Source of the DNA: Noviherbaspirillum sp. UKPF54
Lineage (GTDB): Bacteria; Pseudomonadota; Gammaproteobacteria; Burkholderiales; Burkholderiaceae_D
Reading direction: 5' to 3'
DNA: 64,000 nt
NCBI RefSeq assembly: GCF_007874125.1
Contig: NZ_CP040128.1
Coordinates: 2,542,001-2,606,000, forward strand
Part shown: piece after piece, positions 46,800-55,570 of the stretch
Numbering within the stretch: the stretch's first letter is position 1
How the letters are laid out: each line of letters opens with the position of its first letter
Made by a program: the position numbers and the translations under genes
The notes under the pieces: model-generated
Database searches by the model: none
What the model was told of the DNA's origin: nothing
The model's input: the letters and a program-made list of their open reading frames with translations, nothing else

Positions 46800-47876
46800 A
46801 TGAAGAAATTGCCCCTCGCATTCGCAGTACTTGCTGCATTCTCCGGCGTGGCTGCGGCTCAGACCAATGTCACCATTTACGGCCTTATCGATGGCGGTAT
46901 CGAACATCAAAGCGGCGGTGCCAACGGTTCCCTCACCAAGCTCACCAGCGGCGTGCAGAATGCATCCCGTATCGGCTTCAAGGGCACGGAAGACTTGGGC
47001 GGCGGTATGTCCGCACTGTTTACTCTGGAAAACGGCTTCGCATTGGATACGGGCGCGGCGCTGCAGAATGGCGCGCTGTTCGGCCGCCAGGCATTCGTCG
47101 GTCTGAAGGGCGATTTCGGTACCGTTACCCTCGGCCGTCAATACACGCCGATCTTTACCTCGCTGTGCGGCGCGATCGACCCGTTCGCCTGCGGCCTGGC
47201 TGGCAATGCCGCCAACCTGATGTCGCAAGGCGGTTCGGCCACGACCAAGACCGGCCCGCGCACCGACAACGCTCTGCGGTATGCATCGCCGGTGTTCTCC
47301 GGCGTGCAGGCTGAAGTCACCTATGGTTTCGGTGAAACCGCCGGCAACAACTCCGCGCTGCGCACCATCTCCGGCCAGCTCGGCTACACGGCCGGCCCGC
47401 TCGTGGCCCGCCTGGCATACAACAATGTCAACGACGCGACCGACAGCGCGAAAGTCACCATGCTCGGCGCTAAGTACGACTTCGGCATGGCGGCACTCCA
47501 TGTAGCGTATGCAATCAACAAGGGCAACGCCGTCGCCGGCAACACGTTCGATCCCGTCACCAGCCTTTACAACAAGTCGGTGACGCAGGGCGACACGCGC
47601 GACGCACTGATCGGCGTGAGCGTGCCGTTCGGCGCCAGCACCTTCCTTGCTTCGTATATCCAGAAGAAAGACAAGACTGCCGCCGCCAACGACGCCAAGC
47701 AGTATGCAGTGGGCTATACCTACGCGTTGTCCAAGCGCACCAACCTGTACACCTCGTACGCCCACATCAACAACACCGTGGCGAACAACGCGGCTGGCTT
47801 CTACACCGCGGGCAACGCCACCGACCTCGGTGCCGGCAACAGCTCGTACAACGTAGGCGTGCGCCACACGTTCTAA
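46800..47876 (+). CDS. Gram-negative porin (Burkholderiales Porin_4 type)
   Basis: 358 residues from ATG 46800, with AGGA ten bases upstream. Signal peptide MKKLPLAFAVLAAFSGVAAAQ, then TNVTIYGLIDGGIEHQSGG, the standard first strand. FGTVTLGRQYTP is the typical turn after strand three, and the C-terminus NSSYNVGVRHTF ends in the Phe needed for outer-membrane assembly. It forms a trimeric 16-strand channel for small hydrophilic solutes. An upstream in-frame extension to 46596 is not real. The gene has its own region of about 620 bases in front and is followed by a hairpin, so it is a single transcription unit. Confidence 0.96.
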   Translation: MKKLPLAFAVLAAFSGVAAAQTNVTIYGLIDGGIEHQSGGANGSLTKLTSGVQNASRIGFKGTEDLGGGMSALFTLENGFALDTGAALQNGALFGRQAFVGLKGDFGTVTLGRQYTPIFTSLCGAIDPFACGLAGNAANLMSQGGSATTKTGPRTDNALRYASPVFSGVQAEVTYGFGETAGNNSALRTISGQLGYTAGPLVARLAYNNVNDATDSAKVTMLGAKYDFGMAALHVAYAINKGNAVAGNTFDPVTSLYNKSVTQGDTRDALIGVSVPFGASTFLASYIQKKDKTAAANDAKQYAVGYTYALSKRTNLYTSYAHINNTVANNAAGFYTAGNATDLGAGNSSYNVGVRHTF

Positions 47877-47893
47877 GCCGTTCACGCTGTATT

Positions 47894-47919
47894 TCTCCCG
47901 TGCCGGCAGGCACGGGGAG
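47894..47919 (+). terminator. Hairpin after porin gene
   Basis: CTCCCGTGCC (47895-47904) pairs with GGCACGGGGAG (47909-47919), with a four-base loop and one bulged G. There is no T-run on the plus strand, so it may be a processing or stabilising structure, or act on the convergent NHL gene transcript. Confidence 0.5.
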
Positions 47920-47974
47920 CATGGCATACGGTGTCCGGGCAGCGCTCCGGACACCGCTTCTACTTCATCCCGCC

Positions 47975-50473
47975 TTACGGCAGCTTCAGTTCAAACACCC
48001 CATCCCCGGCCGTGAAGGCCAAGCTCTTCGTGCCCGTCATCGTCAATCCCGACGGCCTGTGAATATTGCGCAGGGCCAGTTCGGTCACCGACGGTCCGGC
48101 CACGGTCGTGACCACGCCCAGCGGCGTGATGCGCCGTATCGCGCGCGCATCGGCCACGTACACATTCCCGTCGTCGTCCACCGCCAGGCTGCGCGGCGAA
48201 TTGAAGCGCGCGCTGGTGCCGGTGCCATCCTGCGTGCCGAATGCGAACGGCGCCCCGGCGAGCGTGGTAACGACGCCGTCCGGAGTGATCCTGCGGATCA
48301 CGGTGCTGCTTTCGATGACGTACACGTTGCCGGCAACGTCGACGGCCACATCCTGCGGCAGGCCGAGGCCGCTGGCGAAGACTGACATGACTCCCTGCGG
48401 CGTGATCTTGCGCACCAGGTCCGCGCCGCGGTCGGCCACATAGACATTGCCGTTGCGATCCACCGCGACACCCTGCGGCTCGACCAGCTGCGAGGCGAAG
48501 GTAGTGACCACACCGGCCGGCGTCAGGCGCCGGATCAGGTTGTTGGTGAAATCATCGCTGATGAAGACGTTGCCGGTCGGGTCGGTCGCCACGTCGCGTG
48601 GCAGGTTGAAGCGCGCGGCGGAGCCGCTGCCGTCGGTGCTGCCCGTCTGCCCCGCCGCACCGGCCACGGTGGTCACCGCGCCGTTGGGCGCGATGCGCCG
48701 TATCGTATGGTTGCCCGAATCGGCGACATACAGGTTGCCGCTGGCGTCGCGGGCAATGCCGAGCGGCCCGTTGAACAAGGCAGCCGATCCCGTGCCGTCT
48801 GCGCTGCCGGTGCGCGGCGCGGCGCCGGCCAGCGTGGTGACGTTATTGCCGGGCACGACCTTGCGGATGGTGTGGTGTGTCTGGTCCGTCACGTACAGGT
48901 TGCCGTCCGCGCCAGCGGCAATGCCGGACGGCGCCACGAAGCGCGCGTTCGCGATGATACCGTCGGCGCTGCCCGGTTCATTGGGCGTGCCGGCGACGGT
49001 GCTTACCGTAGCCTGGGTCGTGCCGTCGGCGGCCGTGACTTGGGAAATACGGCGGATCGCATGATTGCCCCGGTCGGCCACGTAGAGATTGCCGGCCAAG
49101 TCGATGGCGATCCCTTGCGGATAGCGGAAGCGCGCCTGCGCGCCCGCGCCGTCGGCAAAGCCGAGCACCGCGTCAAACGAACCGCCTCCGGTTCCGGCCA
49201 GCGTCGTCACGGTCCCGTCGGGCGTGATCTTGCGCACCGAGGCGCTGATATTGGCCGTATTGGACAGGATCGAACCGGGCACGAAGCCGCCGTCGGTGAC
49301 GTACAGGTTGCCGCTGCTGTCGATCGTGATGCCGTTGAGCTCGGTGAAGGTCGCGGTTTCGATATCGCCGTCCTGTGCACCGACCTGGTCCGTCGTCCCG
49401 GTGATGGTGGTGACGACCCCGGTCTGCGTAATGCTGCGCACAGTGCGGGCGTCGGTGACGAAGATCGTCCCGCTGGCATCGACGACGATGCCCCTCAGGT
49501 TAGCGCTGAACAATGCATCGGCGCCCGAGCCGTCGCCGCCGCCGCTCACGCCGGTCTTGCCTGCCACGGTGCTGACCACGCCATTGGCCGTGATCTTGCG
49601 GATGTTCGTGTTGCCTGGGTCGGTGACATAGATGTTGCCGGCATTGTCGACCGCGATGCCGGTCGGCGCCGAGAAGCGCGCCGCGCCGCCCTGCCCGTCG
49701 GCGCTGCCGATTTCTCCCGGCACGCCGGCCAGCGTGGTGACCGTCCCGTTCGCGTCGATCTTGCGGATCACGCTGTTGCCGCGGTCCGCCACGTACAGGT
49801 TGCCCTGCGCATCCCTGGCAATGCCGTTCGGCATATCGAAGCGGGACAATGTCCCGACGCCGTTCGCGTCGCCGGCGCCGAAGTCGTTGCCGGCGATTAG
49901 GAACACGCCGGCAGTCGTCGCGCCTCCGGCCGGCGGAGTGACGGTACCGGCGCCCGGCGTGCCGTTGTTGACGATGACATCGCCGGCAACCAGGAGAATG
50001 AAGATATTGTTCGTGACGTTGCCGTTGGAAGCGATGATGTTGACAACGTTGTCCACGTTAACATTGACTGTCGTCGGCGGGATGTATTGCACGCTGCCGC
50101 CGCTGGTGCCGCTGAGCGCCCCGGGGCTGCCCGGCGCCAGCGTCCACTGGGTCTGCGCCGCATTGCTGGTGGCGTTCGCCGTGAGGGTGATGTTGGGCCC
50201 GCCGGGCGCAGTCTGGTCGCGGTCCGATTCGATGCTCAGGCCGCTCGCCGTCGGGGTGGATGTGCCGCCCGAACCGGAAGGCGTCGTAGGCGTCGCTCCG
50301 CTGCCGGGAGTGTTGTTTCCGGTGTCGATCGGGCCGGCCGTACTGCCGCTGGAACTGTCCCCGCCACCGCCGCCGCAGGCGGCGAGTACGGCGACCAGCA
50401 ACATGGTCATCAGGTAGCCGATCCAGGAGTGAACCGGGTTTGCTGCAGGCAAGCGGAAAGTGGCGCGCGTCAT
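47975..50473 (-). CDS. NHL-repeat beta-propeller lipoprotein
   Basis: 832 residues from ATG 50473 (MTRATFRLPAANP), with GGAGG six bases upstream; in-frame starts further up are not supported. The lipobox LLVAVLAACGGGGG places the lipid Cys at about residue 33, followed by a Gly/Ser/Thr/Pro-rich linker of about 60 residues. An Ig-like segment follows (about 90-170), and then many repeats of the type GIAVDNAGNIYVTDPGNTNIRKI with spacer TVAG...GSADG, about one every 50-60 residues, i.e. at least ten NHL blades (two propellers, or one large one). Such proteins are thought to bind ligands or partners at the cell surface; no catalytic residues are apparent. It is read towards the porin gene. Confidence 0.9.
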   Translation of the reverse strand: MTRATFRLPAANPVHSWIGYLMTMLLVAVLAACGGGGGDSSSGSTAGPIDTGNNTPGSGATPTTPSGSGGTSTPTASGLSIESDRDQTAPGGPNITLTANATSNAAQTQWTLAPGSPGALSGTSGGSVQYIPPTTVNVNVDNVVNIIASNGNVTNNIFILLVAGDVIVNNGTPGAGTVTPPAGGATTAGVFLIAGNDFGAGDANGVGTLSRFDMPNGIARDAQGNLYVADRGNSVIRKIDANGTVTTLAGVPGEIGSADGQGGAARFSAPTGIAVDNAGNIYVTDPGNTNIRKITANGVVSTVAGKTGVSGGGDGSGADALFSANLRGIVVDASGTIFVTDARTVRSITQTGVVTTITGTTDQVGAQDGDIETATFTELNGITIDSSGNLYVTDGGFVPGSILSNTANISASVRKITPDGTVTTLAGTGGGSFDAVLGFADGAGAQARFRYPQGIAIDLAGNLYVADRGNHAIRRISQVTAADGTTQATVSTVAGTPNEPGSADGIIANARFVAPSGIAAGADGNLYVTDQTHHTIRKVVPGNNVTTLAGAAPRTGSADGTGSAALFNGPLGIARDASGNLYVADSGNHTIRRIAPNGAVTTVAGAAGQTGSTDGSGSAARFNLPRDVATDPTGNVFISDDFTNNLIRRLTPAGVVTTFASQLVEPQGVAVDRNGNVYVADRGADLVRKITPQGVMSVFASGLGLPQDVAVDVAGNVYVIESSTVIRRITPDGVVTTLAGAPFAFGTQDGTGTSARFNSPRSLAVDDDGNVYVADARAIRRITPLGVVTTVAGPSVTELALRNIHRPSGLTMTGTKSLAFTAGDGVFELKLP

Positions 50474-50756
50474 GAATCCTCCGGACATGGACAGAAATGA
50501 CGCCCGGCATATCAGAAAGTCGGAACACGAGCCGACGACGCGCGTCATTCACATGGTGTTCTGAGGCTGGTTCTCATGCTTGTGCCCGCGTCCGGCAATA
50601 TTGCGGCAGGGAGCAAGGTGGACTCGATAAGCGGAAGAAAGGCGCTCAGATTGGGAGAAAAGACAACAAGGCGCGATTTTCTTTCTGGCGGTTTGCAGAT
50701 TTACTGATAACGATCAAGTTACTTTCTTCGGCGAACATCGCGCAGGAAGCTGCCAA

Positions 50757-50784
50757 CAAAAAGCCCTCCGCATGGGGAGGGCTT
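50757..50784 (-). terminator. Minus-strand intrinsic terminator without an intact gene
   Basis: AAGCCCTCC (50761-50769) pairs with GGAGGGCTT (50776-50784) around a six-base loop; the run of A before it (50757-50762) becomes a T-run on the minus strand. No intact gene ends in front of it; it sits about 60 bases behind the porin-like remnant. Confidence 0.65.
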
Positions 50785-50843
50785 GGAATTTGGTGCTGGT
50801 ATTGACTCCGACCGCCAGCTCCGGTGGACGCAACCTGTTCTTT

Positions 50844-50880
50844 TGAAAACTGTGTCTCACTCCGACGACTGCATGGGGTG
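50844..50880 (-). pseudogene. Possible porin gene remnant (C-terminal end only)
   Basis: Reading the minus strand, APHAVVGVRHSF ends in the porin C-terminal motif VGVRHSF, followed by CAA where the intact porin (46800-47876) has TAA after VGVRHTF. A minus-strand terminator follows about 60 bases downstream, at the distance expected for a former gene. No further porin sequence is readable upstream, so the rest of the gene is lost. The seven-residue match could be chance; this is a tentative call. Confidence 0.35.
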
Positions 50881-51220
50881 CGATATTACAGGGATCTGCC
50901 CGCGCAGTTGTTACATTGAGTAACTTCAGCGTATCGCATTCCGCAATACTCAAGCGCCATGGCAAATGGCAGCAACGGAACACTTGTCTAGAAGTCCAGG
51001 TGGTGCCGGATTGCATCTCTCATTCTCATTTGCACGTATTACAGCAGATCAATGATGACGCTTGCGGCTGCACAAACGAAAGTGCAAATGCCGGCCGCCG
51101 GTTGAGACTTCGCAATCGAGGACGGGATCGCATCCGTATATTGGGTTGTCTCCGATAGAGCAGGCAGGCGCGCACCTTGCCTATCTGCCAGTTGCTGGTT
51201 CACATTGAAGGAGAGAACAC

Positions 51221-52279
51221 ATGTTGAAGCACAAGAATCCGGCGGTTGCGTTCGCAGCCATGCTCCTCGTTGCATCCTGCGGGGGCGGCAACGACAGCAC
51301 GTCCGCGCCAATGGCGCCGGCAGCCTCCGGCGGCAATGGCGCGACGGCGACCTCGACCACTTCCGGCAAGGTGGTCGACGGCTACATCGTCGGTGCGACG
51401 GTATTTTGCGACACCGACAACAATGGCGTGCGTGACACGGGAGAAGAAACGGTGCTGACCGATGCCCAAGGGTCCTTCACCTTGACCGCCACATGCGCCA
51501 GCCCGATCGTGGCCAGCGGCGGCACCGATGCGGCAACCGGCCTGCCGTTCCGGGGCGTCTTGAAAGCGCCGCCCGGCAGCAGCGTCGTCACCGCCGGCAC
51601 CACCCTGCTGGTCAATACTTCGCTGGCACGCGAGCAGCTTGCCGCCGCGCTCGGCCTGCCAGCCGGCACCGACATCACGGCACTCGACCCTGCCGCTATC
51701 GGCAGCGGCGGCGCATTGGCAAATTCCGCCCTATTGCAGCGCACCCTGGCGATCCAGCAGGTCGTGCAACAGATCGCCGATGCGATTGCCGCGCTGCTGC
51801 CGAACAACACGCCAGCGCAAACCCAGGCGATCTATACCGAAACGGCGACGACTACCGGCAAGGTGCTGCAGGCAAGCAGTTCCAGCACGCTGGTCAGCTC
51901 CAGCGGCACGGTCGATGCAGCCACGGTCAACGCCATCGCGCAGCAGGCGCTGGCGAATGTCGAAGCCAGCGCCGACGCCAGGCTGGCCGCAGCGAAAGCG
52001 GCCCTTGGCACAGTCAGCAAGTCCAATCTCGCCGCCCTGGTAACGCCGGCGATCGCCGCCCAGGCGCAATCGCTGGCGTCCTCCGTCGACTCGGACGCGC
52101 TGACCCGGGCAACGCAATCCGGTACCGCCGTAGCCGACGCGGTGCGACAGGAGGCGGCGCTGTTGCAATCCACCGCCGCCAACGACGCCGAGCTGTCGGC
52201 GGCAGCGGCATCGCTGCGCCAGCTGGTGGACGCCGCGATCGCCGAGGCGAAGGCTGCGGTGGCGCTGGCGGTGCGGTAA
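51221..52279 (+). CDS. Lipoprotein with SdrD-B-like N-terminal segment, function unknown
   Basis: 352 residues, with AAGGAGAG upstream of the ATG. The lipobox MLLVASCGGG puts the lipid Cys at residue 20, then a Ser/Thr/Gly-rich linker. GKVVDGYIVGATVFCDTDNNGVRDTGEETVLTDAQG (in parts: GKVVDGYIVGATVFCDTD, NNGVRDTGEETVLTDAQG) resembles an SdrD B-type domain with a DxDxNG calcium-like loop. From about residue 160 the protein is Ala/Gln/Ser-rich and helical, with no motif I know. Together with the NHL lipoprotein it may be surface-exposed. It is followed by the copZ promoter, with no shared operon. Confidence 0.75.
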   Translation: MLKHKNPAVAFAAMLLVASCGGGNDSTSAPMAPAASGGNGATATSTTSGKVVDGYIVGATVFCDTDNNGVRDTGEETVLTDAQGSFTLTATCASPIVASGGTDAATGLPFRGVLKAPPGSSVVTAGTTLLVNTSLAREQLAAALGLPAGTDITALDPAAIGSGGALANSALLQRTLAIQQVVQQIADAIAALLPNNTPAQTQAIYTETATTTGKVLQASSSSTLVSSSGTVDAATVNAIAQQALANVEASADARLAAAKAALGTVSKSNLAALVTPAIAAQAQSLASSVDSDALTRATQSGTAVADAVRQEAALLQSTAANDAELSAAAASLRQLVDAAIAEAKAAVALAVR

Positions 52280-52311
52280 AAACGTGGCGGCCCGCTTTTT
52301 TGCAATGGGCC

Positions 52312-52342
52312 TTGACCTTCCCACCGTGGGATAGCCTAGAGT
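52312..52342 (+). promoter_or_regulatory. CueR-type promoter and operator of copZ
   Basis: TTGACC (52312-52317), a 19-base spacer with the dyad TTCCCACCGTGGGAT, and TAGAGT (52337-52342). The over-long 19-base spacer with a central TCCCA/TGGGA dyad is the hallmark of MerR-family activated metal promoters, here for CueR. Confidence 0.85.
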
Positions 52343-52369
52343 TATGCTTTTCTACGGAGGGAAACTGCC

Positions 52370-52576
52370 ATGTATGAATTGAAAGTCGAAGGAATGAGCT
52401 GCAACCACTGCGTCAATGCCGTCACCCGCTCGGTGCAGGAAGTCGACGCCGCCGCCAAGGTCGATGTCGACCTGTCGCAGCAAACCGTGCGGGTCGCCTC
52501 GTCGGCCAGCCTGGACGCGATCAAGTCCGCCGTGTCGGAAGCCGGTTACCCGGTTCTCTCCAGCTCGGCGTCCTGA
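52370..52576 (+). CDS. copZ: Copper chaperone (HMA domain)
   Basis: 68 residues, with GGAGG upstream. A single heavy-metal-associated domain with the metal-binding motif GMSCNHC (Cys11 and Cys14), then VNAVTRSVQEVDAAAKVDVDLSQQ and the end SEAGYPVLSSSAS. It binds Cu(I) and hands it to CopA in the cytoplasm. Its promoter has the 19-base CueR spacer. Its last 31 bases overlap the 3' end of the convergent cueR gene, so the two transcripts are antisense to each other at their ends. Confidence 0.95.
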   Translation: MYELKVEGMSCNHCVNAVTRSVQEVDAAAKVDVDLSQQTVRVASSASLDAIKSAVSEAGYPVLSSSAS

Positions 52577-53016
52577 GCTTCGTGGCTTGCGCGATGATGC
52601 CCGGCCGCGCAGCCATGCTCCGGCGTTTCCGCCGTTTCCAGGCTTTGCAGGATCGGGCATTCCGGCCGGCTGTCGCCGGCGCAGGCATGCACCAGGTGGG
52701 CGAGCGCGTCGCGCATTTCCGTCAGTTCGCGGATGCGCTGGTTCAGTTCGCCCACATGTTCCTGCGCAATCGCCCTTACCTCGGCACTGGCGCGCTCCGG
52801 GTCTTCCCACAGCGACAGCAGGCCGCGGATCTGTTCCAGCGAAAACCCCAGCGTGCGCGCCCGCTTGATGAAGCGCAGCGTATGCACGTCGTTGTCGCCA
52901 TACACGCGATAACCTGAATCGGTGCGCCGGCTGGCGCGCATCAGGCCGATGCTCTCGTAATAGCGGATCATCTTGGCTGTCACGCCGGACGAAGTTGCCG
53001 CCTGTCCGATATTCAT
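52546..53016 (-). CDS. cueR: Copper efflux regulator CueR (MerR family)
   Basis: 156 residues from ATG 53016 (MNIGQAATSSGVTAKMIRYYESIGL), with GGAGAGA upstream; a GTG three bases earlier is not needed. N-terminal winged HTH, then the long dimerisation helix LNQRIRELTEMRDALAHLV and the metal loop ACAGDSRPECP with Cys112 and Cys120, the same positions as the Cu(I)-binding residues of E. coli CueR. The C-terminus is longer than in E. coli, with HGCAAGHHRASHE (His/Cys-rich) at 134-146. It should activate copZ and copA promoters with 19-base spacers when Cu(I) binds. It starts 13 bases downstream of copA and is probably co-transcribed with it. Confidence 0.95.
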   Translation of the reverse strand: MNIGQAATSSGVTAKMIRYYESIGLMRASRRTDSGYRVYGDNDVHTLRFIKRARTLGFSLEQIRGLLSLWEDPERASAEVRAIAQEHVGELNQRIRELTEMRDALAHLVHACAGDSRPECPILQSLETAETPEHGCAAGHHRASHEAQDAELERTG

Positions 53017-53029
53017 CACGTCTCTCCTT

Positions 53030-55468
53030 TCATGCCGCCGGCTTGCGCGGCGTCCAGCGGCGCAGCAGCAAGGCGTTGCTGATCACGCTCACGGAACTGA
53101 ACGCCATCGCTGCCCCCGCCACCACCGGATTGAGCAAGCCGAATGCCGCCAGCGGGATGCCGACCAGGTTGTAAATGAAGGCCCAGAACAGGTTCTGCCG
53201 GATCTTGCTGTAAGTGCGGCGCGATATGTCGATCGCATCCGCCACCAGCGCCGGGTCGCCGCGCATGAGCGTGACGCCCGCCGCCTGCATGGCAACGTCG
53301 GTGCCGGTCGCCATCGCGATACCGACATCGGCCGCCGCCAGCGCCGGCGCGTCGTTGATGCCGTCGCCGACCATCGCAACGAGATCTCCGCCCGCCTTCA
53401 GGCTCGCCACTTTCTCCGCCTTGTCCGCCGGCAGGACTTCAGCCACGATGCGGTCGATGCCGAGCGCAGCGCCGACCGCCGCCGCGCTACCCTGGTTGTC
53501 GCCCGTCAGCAGGACTGTCTTGACACCCAATGCCTGCAGGCTGCGCACGGCGGCCTGCGCGCTCGGCTTGATCCGGTCGCCGAATGCCAGCAGGCCCAGC
53601 AGCCGGTGCGGCGTACCCGCCGTCGCGAGCCACGATATCGTATTGCCCTTGCGCTGCAGTTCATCCGCGCGTTTCGCCAGCGGCGTCATGTCCACGCCCA
53701 GCTCCTGCATCAGCCGCGTGCTCCCCAGCCGCAAGTCGAGGCCGTCGACCTTCGCGGACAGCCCCCTCCCCGGCAGCGCCACCACATCGCTTGCCGCCGG
53801 CGTTGCCACGCCTTGCGCCTGCGCGGCGTCGACCACCGCGCGCGCCAGCGGATGCTCGCTGCCCTGCTGGATCGATGCGCACAGGCGCAGCAGTTCACCG
53901 GCATCCACCCCGTGCGGCACCGCTTCGGTCAGCGCCGGTTTGCCGATGGTTAGCGTGCCGGTCTTGTCGAATACGACGGCAGTCACCGCATGCGCGATTT
54001 CGAGCGCTTCCGCATCCTTGATCAATATCCCATAACTCGCGCCTACGCCGGTGCCGGCCATGATCGCCGCCGGCGTGGCCAGCCCCAGCGCGCACGGGCA
54101 GGCGATCACCAGCACTGCCACCGCGTTGATGATCGAGCGCTCGACGTCGCCGCCGTACAGCCACCACGCGGCAAAAGTCGCCGCCGCGATCGCCAGCACG
54201 ACCGGCACGAACACGGCGCTGACCTTGTCGACCAGGTGCTGGATCGGCGCCTTGGCCGACTGCGCGCTTTCCACCAGCCGGATGATGCGCGCCAGCGTGC
54301 TTTCCGTGCCCACCGCCTCGGTGCGCACCAGCAGCAGGCCTTCGGCGTTGATCGCGCCGCCGGTCACCTTATCGCCGGGCTGCCTGGCCACCGGCAGGCT
54401 TTCGCCGGTGATCAATGACTCGTCGACATGGCTCAGCCCTTCCAGCACGATGCCATCCACCGCTACCCGCTCGCCCGGGCGCACCACCACCAGATCGCCG
54501 CGACGTACCTGGTCGATCGGCAGGTCAACATCCTGCCCGTCGCGCCGCACGCGCGCCACCTCGGGCCGCAACACCTGCAAGGCCCGGATCGCCGCCGCGG
54601 TCTGCCGCTTGGCGCGCGCCTCCAGCCACTTGCCGAGCAAGACCAGCGTGATCACCACGGCCGACGCTTCGAAATACAGATGCGCCATGCCGTCGCCGTG
54701 CGAAAACAGCTGGTACACGCTCAGGCCGTAGGCGGCGCTGGTGCCCAGCGCTACCAGCAAGTCCATGTTGCCGGCGCCGGCCTTCACCGCCTTCCAGCCG
54801 GCGCGGTAAAAACGCGCCCCGAGCCAGAACTGGACCGGCGTGGCCAGCGCGAGCTGCAGCCAGCCGGGCAGCATGAGATGCGCGCCGAACAGCTCCAGCA
54901 GCATCGGCGCCGCCAAGGGCAGCGACAGCACGGCGGCAGCGATCACTTTCAGAAAATCCTTGTCGCGCGTCACCGCTGCCGGCGCTCCCTCCTTCGCGGC
55001 AGGCGTATTTTCGCTTTGATGCAGGCGCGCATGATAGCCGGCCTTCTCGACCGCCTTCACCAGCGCATCGGGCGCGACGTCGGCGGCAAAGCGCACATGG
55101 GCGCTCTCGGTGGCGAGATTGACACCGGCCTCCAGCACGCCGTCCACCTTGCGCAAGGCTTTTTCCACCCGCCCCACGCAGGAAGCGCAGCTCATGCCCT
55201 CGATATCGAGGTCGATCTCCTCTTGCGCGATGGCGTATCCGGCCTTTTCCACTGCGCGCTGCACCGCGCCGAAGTCGGCCGACGATTCGGTCACGACCGC
55301 CGCCCGCTCGGTGCCGAGGTTGACGTTGACCCGTGCGACGCCGGGCACCGCGCGCAGCGCCTTTTCGACGCGCGCCACGCAGGATGCGCAAGTCATTCCT
55401 TCGATACCGAAGGAGAATTCGTGTTGTTGTTGGCCTGACTGCACCGGAAGAGAAGCTGCGTTGCCCAT
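53030..55468 (-). CDS. copA: Copper-exporting P1B-type ATPase
   Basis: 812 residues from ATG 55468 ([15 protein letters not shown]); the in-frame start at 55567 is upstream of the promoter and rejected. Two N-terminal HMA domains carry GMTCASC (about residue 24) and GMSCASC (about 92). The P-type core has the CPC motif [13 protein letters not shown] in TM6, the phosphorylation site [19 protein letters not shown] in the N domain and [18 protein letters not shown]. It pumps Cu(I) from the cytoplasm to the periplasm. The CueR operator with 19-base spacer lies directly upstream; cueR follows on the same strand, so CopA and its regulator are induced together. Confidence 0.97.
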   Translation of the reverse strand: MGNAASLPVQSGQQQHEFSFGIEGMTCASCVARVEKALRAVPGVARVNVNLGTERAAVVTESSADFGAVQRAVEKAGYAIAQEEIDLDIEGMSCASCVGRVEKALRKVDGVLEAGVNLATESAHVRFAADVAPDALVKAVEKAGYHARLHQSENTPAAKEGAPAAVTRDKDFLKVIAAAVLSLPLAAPMLLELFGAHLMLPGWLQLALATPVQFWLGARFYRAGWKAVKAGAGNMDLLVALGTSAAYGLSVYQLFSHGDGMAHLYFEASAVVITLVLLGKWLEARAKRQTAAAIRALQVLRPEVARVRRDGQDVDLPIDQVRRGDLVVVRPGERVAVDGIVLEGLSHVDESLITGESLPVARQPGDKVTGGAINAEGLLLVRTEAVGTESTLARIIRLVESAQSAKAPIQHLVDKVSAVFVPVVLAIAAATFAAWWLYGGDVERSIINAVAVLVIACPCALGLATPAAIMAGTGVGASYGILIKDAEALEIAHAVTAVVFDKTGTLTIGKPALTEAVPHGVDAGELLRLCASIQQGSEHPLARAVVDAAQAQGVATPAASDVVALPGRGLSAKVDGLDLRLGSTRLMQELGVDMTPLAKRADELQRKGNTISWLATAGTPHRLLGLLAFGDRIKPSAQAAVRSLQALGVKTVLLTGDNQGSAAAVGAALGIDRIVAEVLPADKAEKVASLKAGGDLVAMVGDGINDAPALAAADVGIAMATGTDVAMQAAGVTLMRGDPALVADAIDISRRTYSKIRQNLFWAFIYNLVGIPLAAFGLLNPVVAGAAMAFSSVSVISNALLLRRWTPRKPAA

Positions 55469-55503
55469 GATTTGCCTGTTCGAGGAACGTCGACGATGAC
55501 CGA

Positions 55504-55534
55504 AGTATGAACCTTCCCATGATGGGAGAGTCAA
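55504..55534 (-). promoter_or_regulatory. CueR-type promoter and operator of copA
   Basis: On the minus strand: TTGACT (55534-55529), a 19-base spacer with the dyad TCCCATCATGGGA, and CATACT (55509-55504). It is the same type of site as that of copZ. Confidence 0.9.
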
Positions 55535-55570
55535 GCGGCGGGCAAGTTCCGCTTGTTTTTTTTGCAAAAA

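Larger units (their letters stand above)
50474..51220. other. Intergenic region with porin-like remnant
   Basis: About 747 bases between the NHL gene and the next lipoprotein. Small frames in it have no recognisable sequence. The minus strand contains a porin-like C-terminus (entry 50844-50880) and a terminator hairpin (50757-50784). The NHL promoter should lie near 50480-50600, but I see no clear boxes. Confidence 0.5.

Noticed and set aside
50497-51311. Several small frames between the two lipoprotein genes
   Set aside because: None has a ribosome-binding site or family; the region shows decay instead (porin-like end, terminator without gene).
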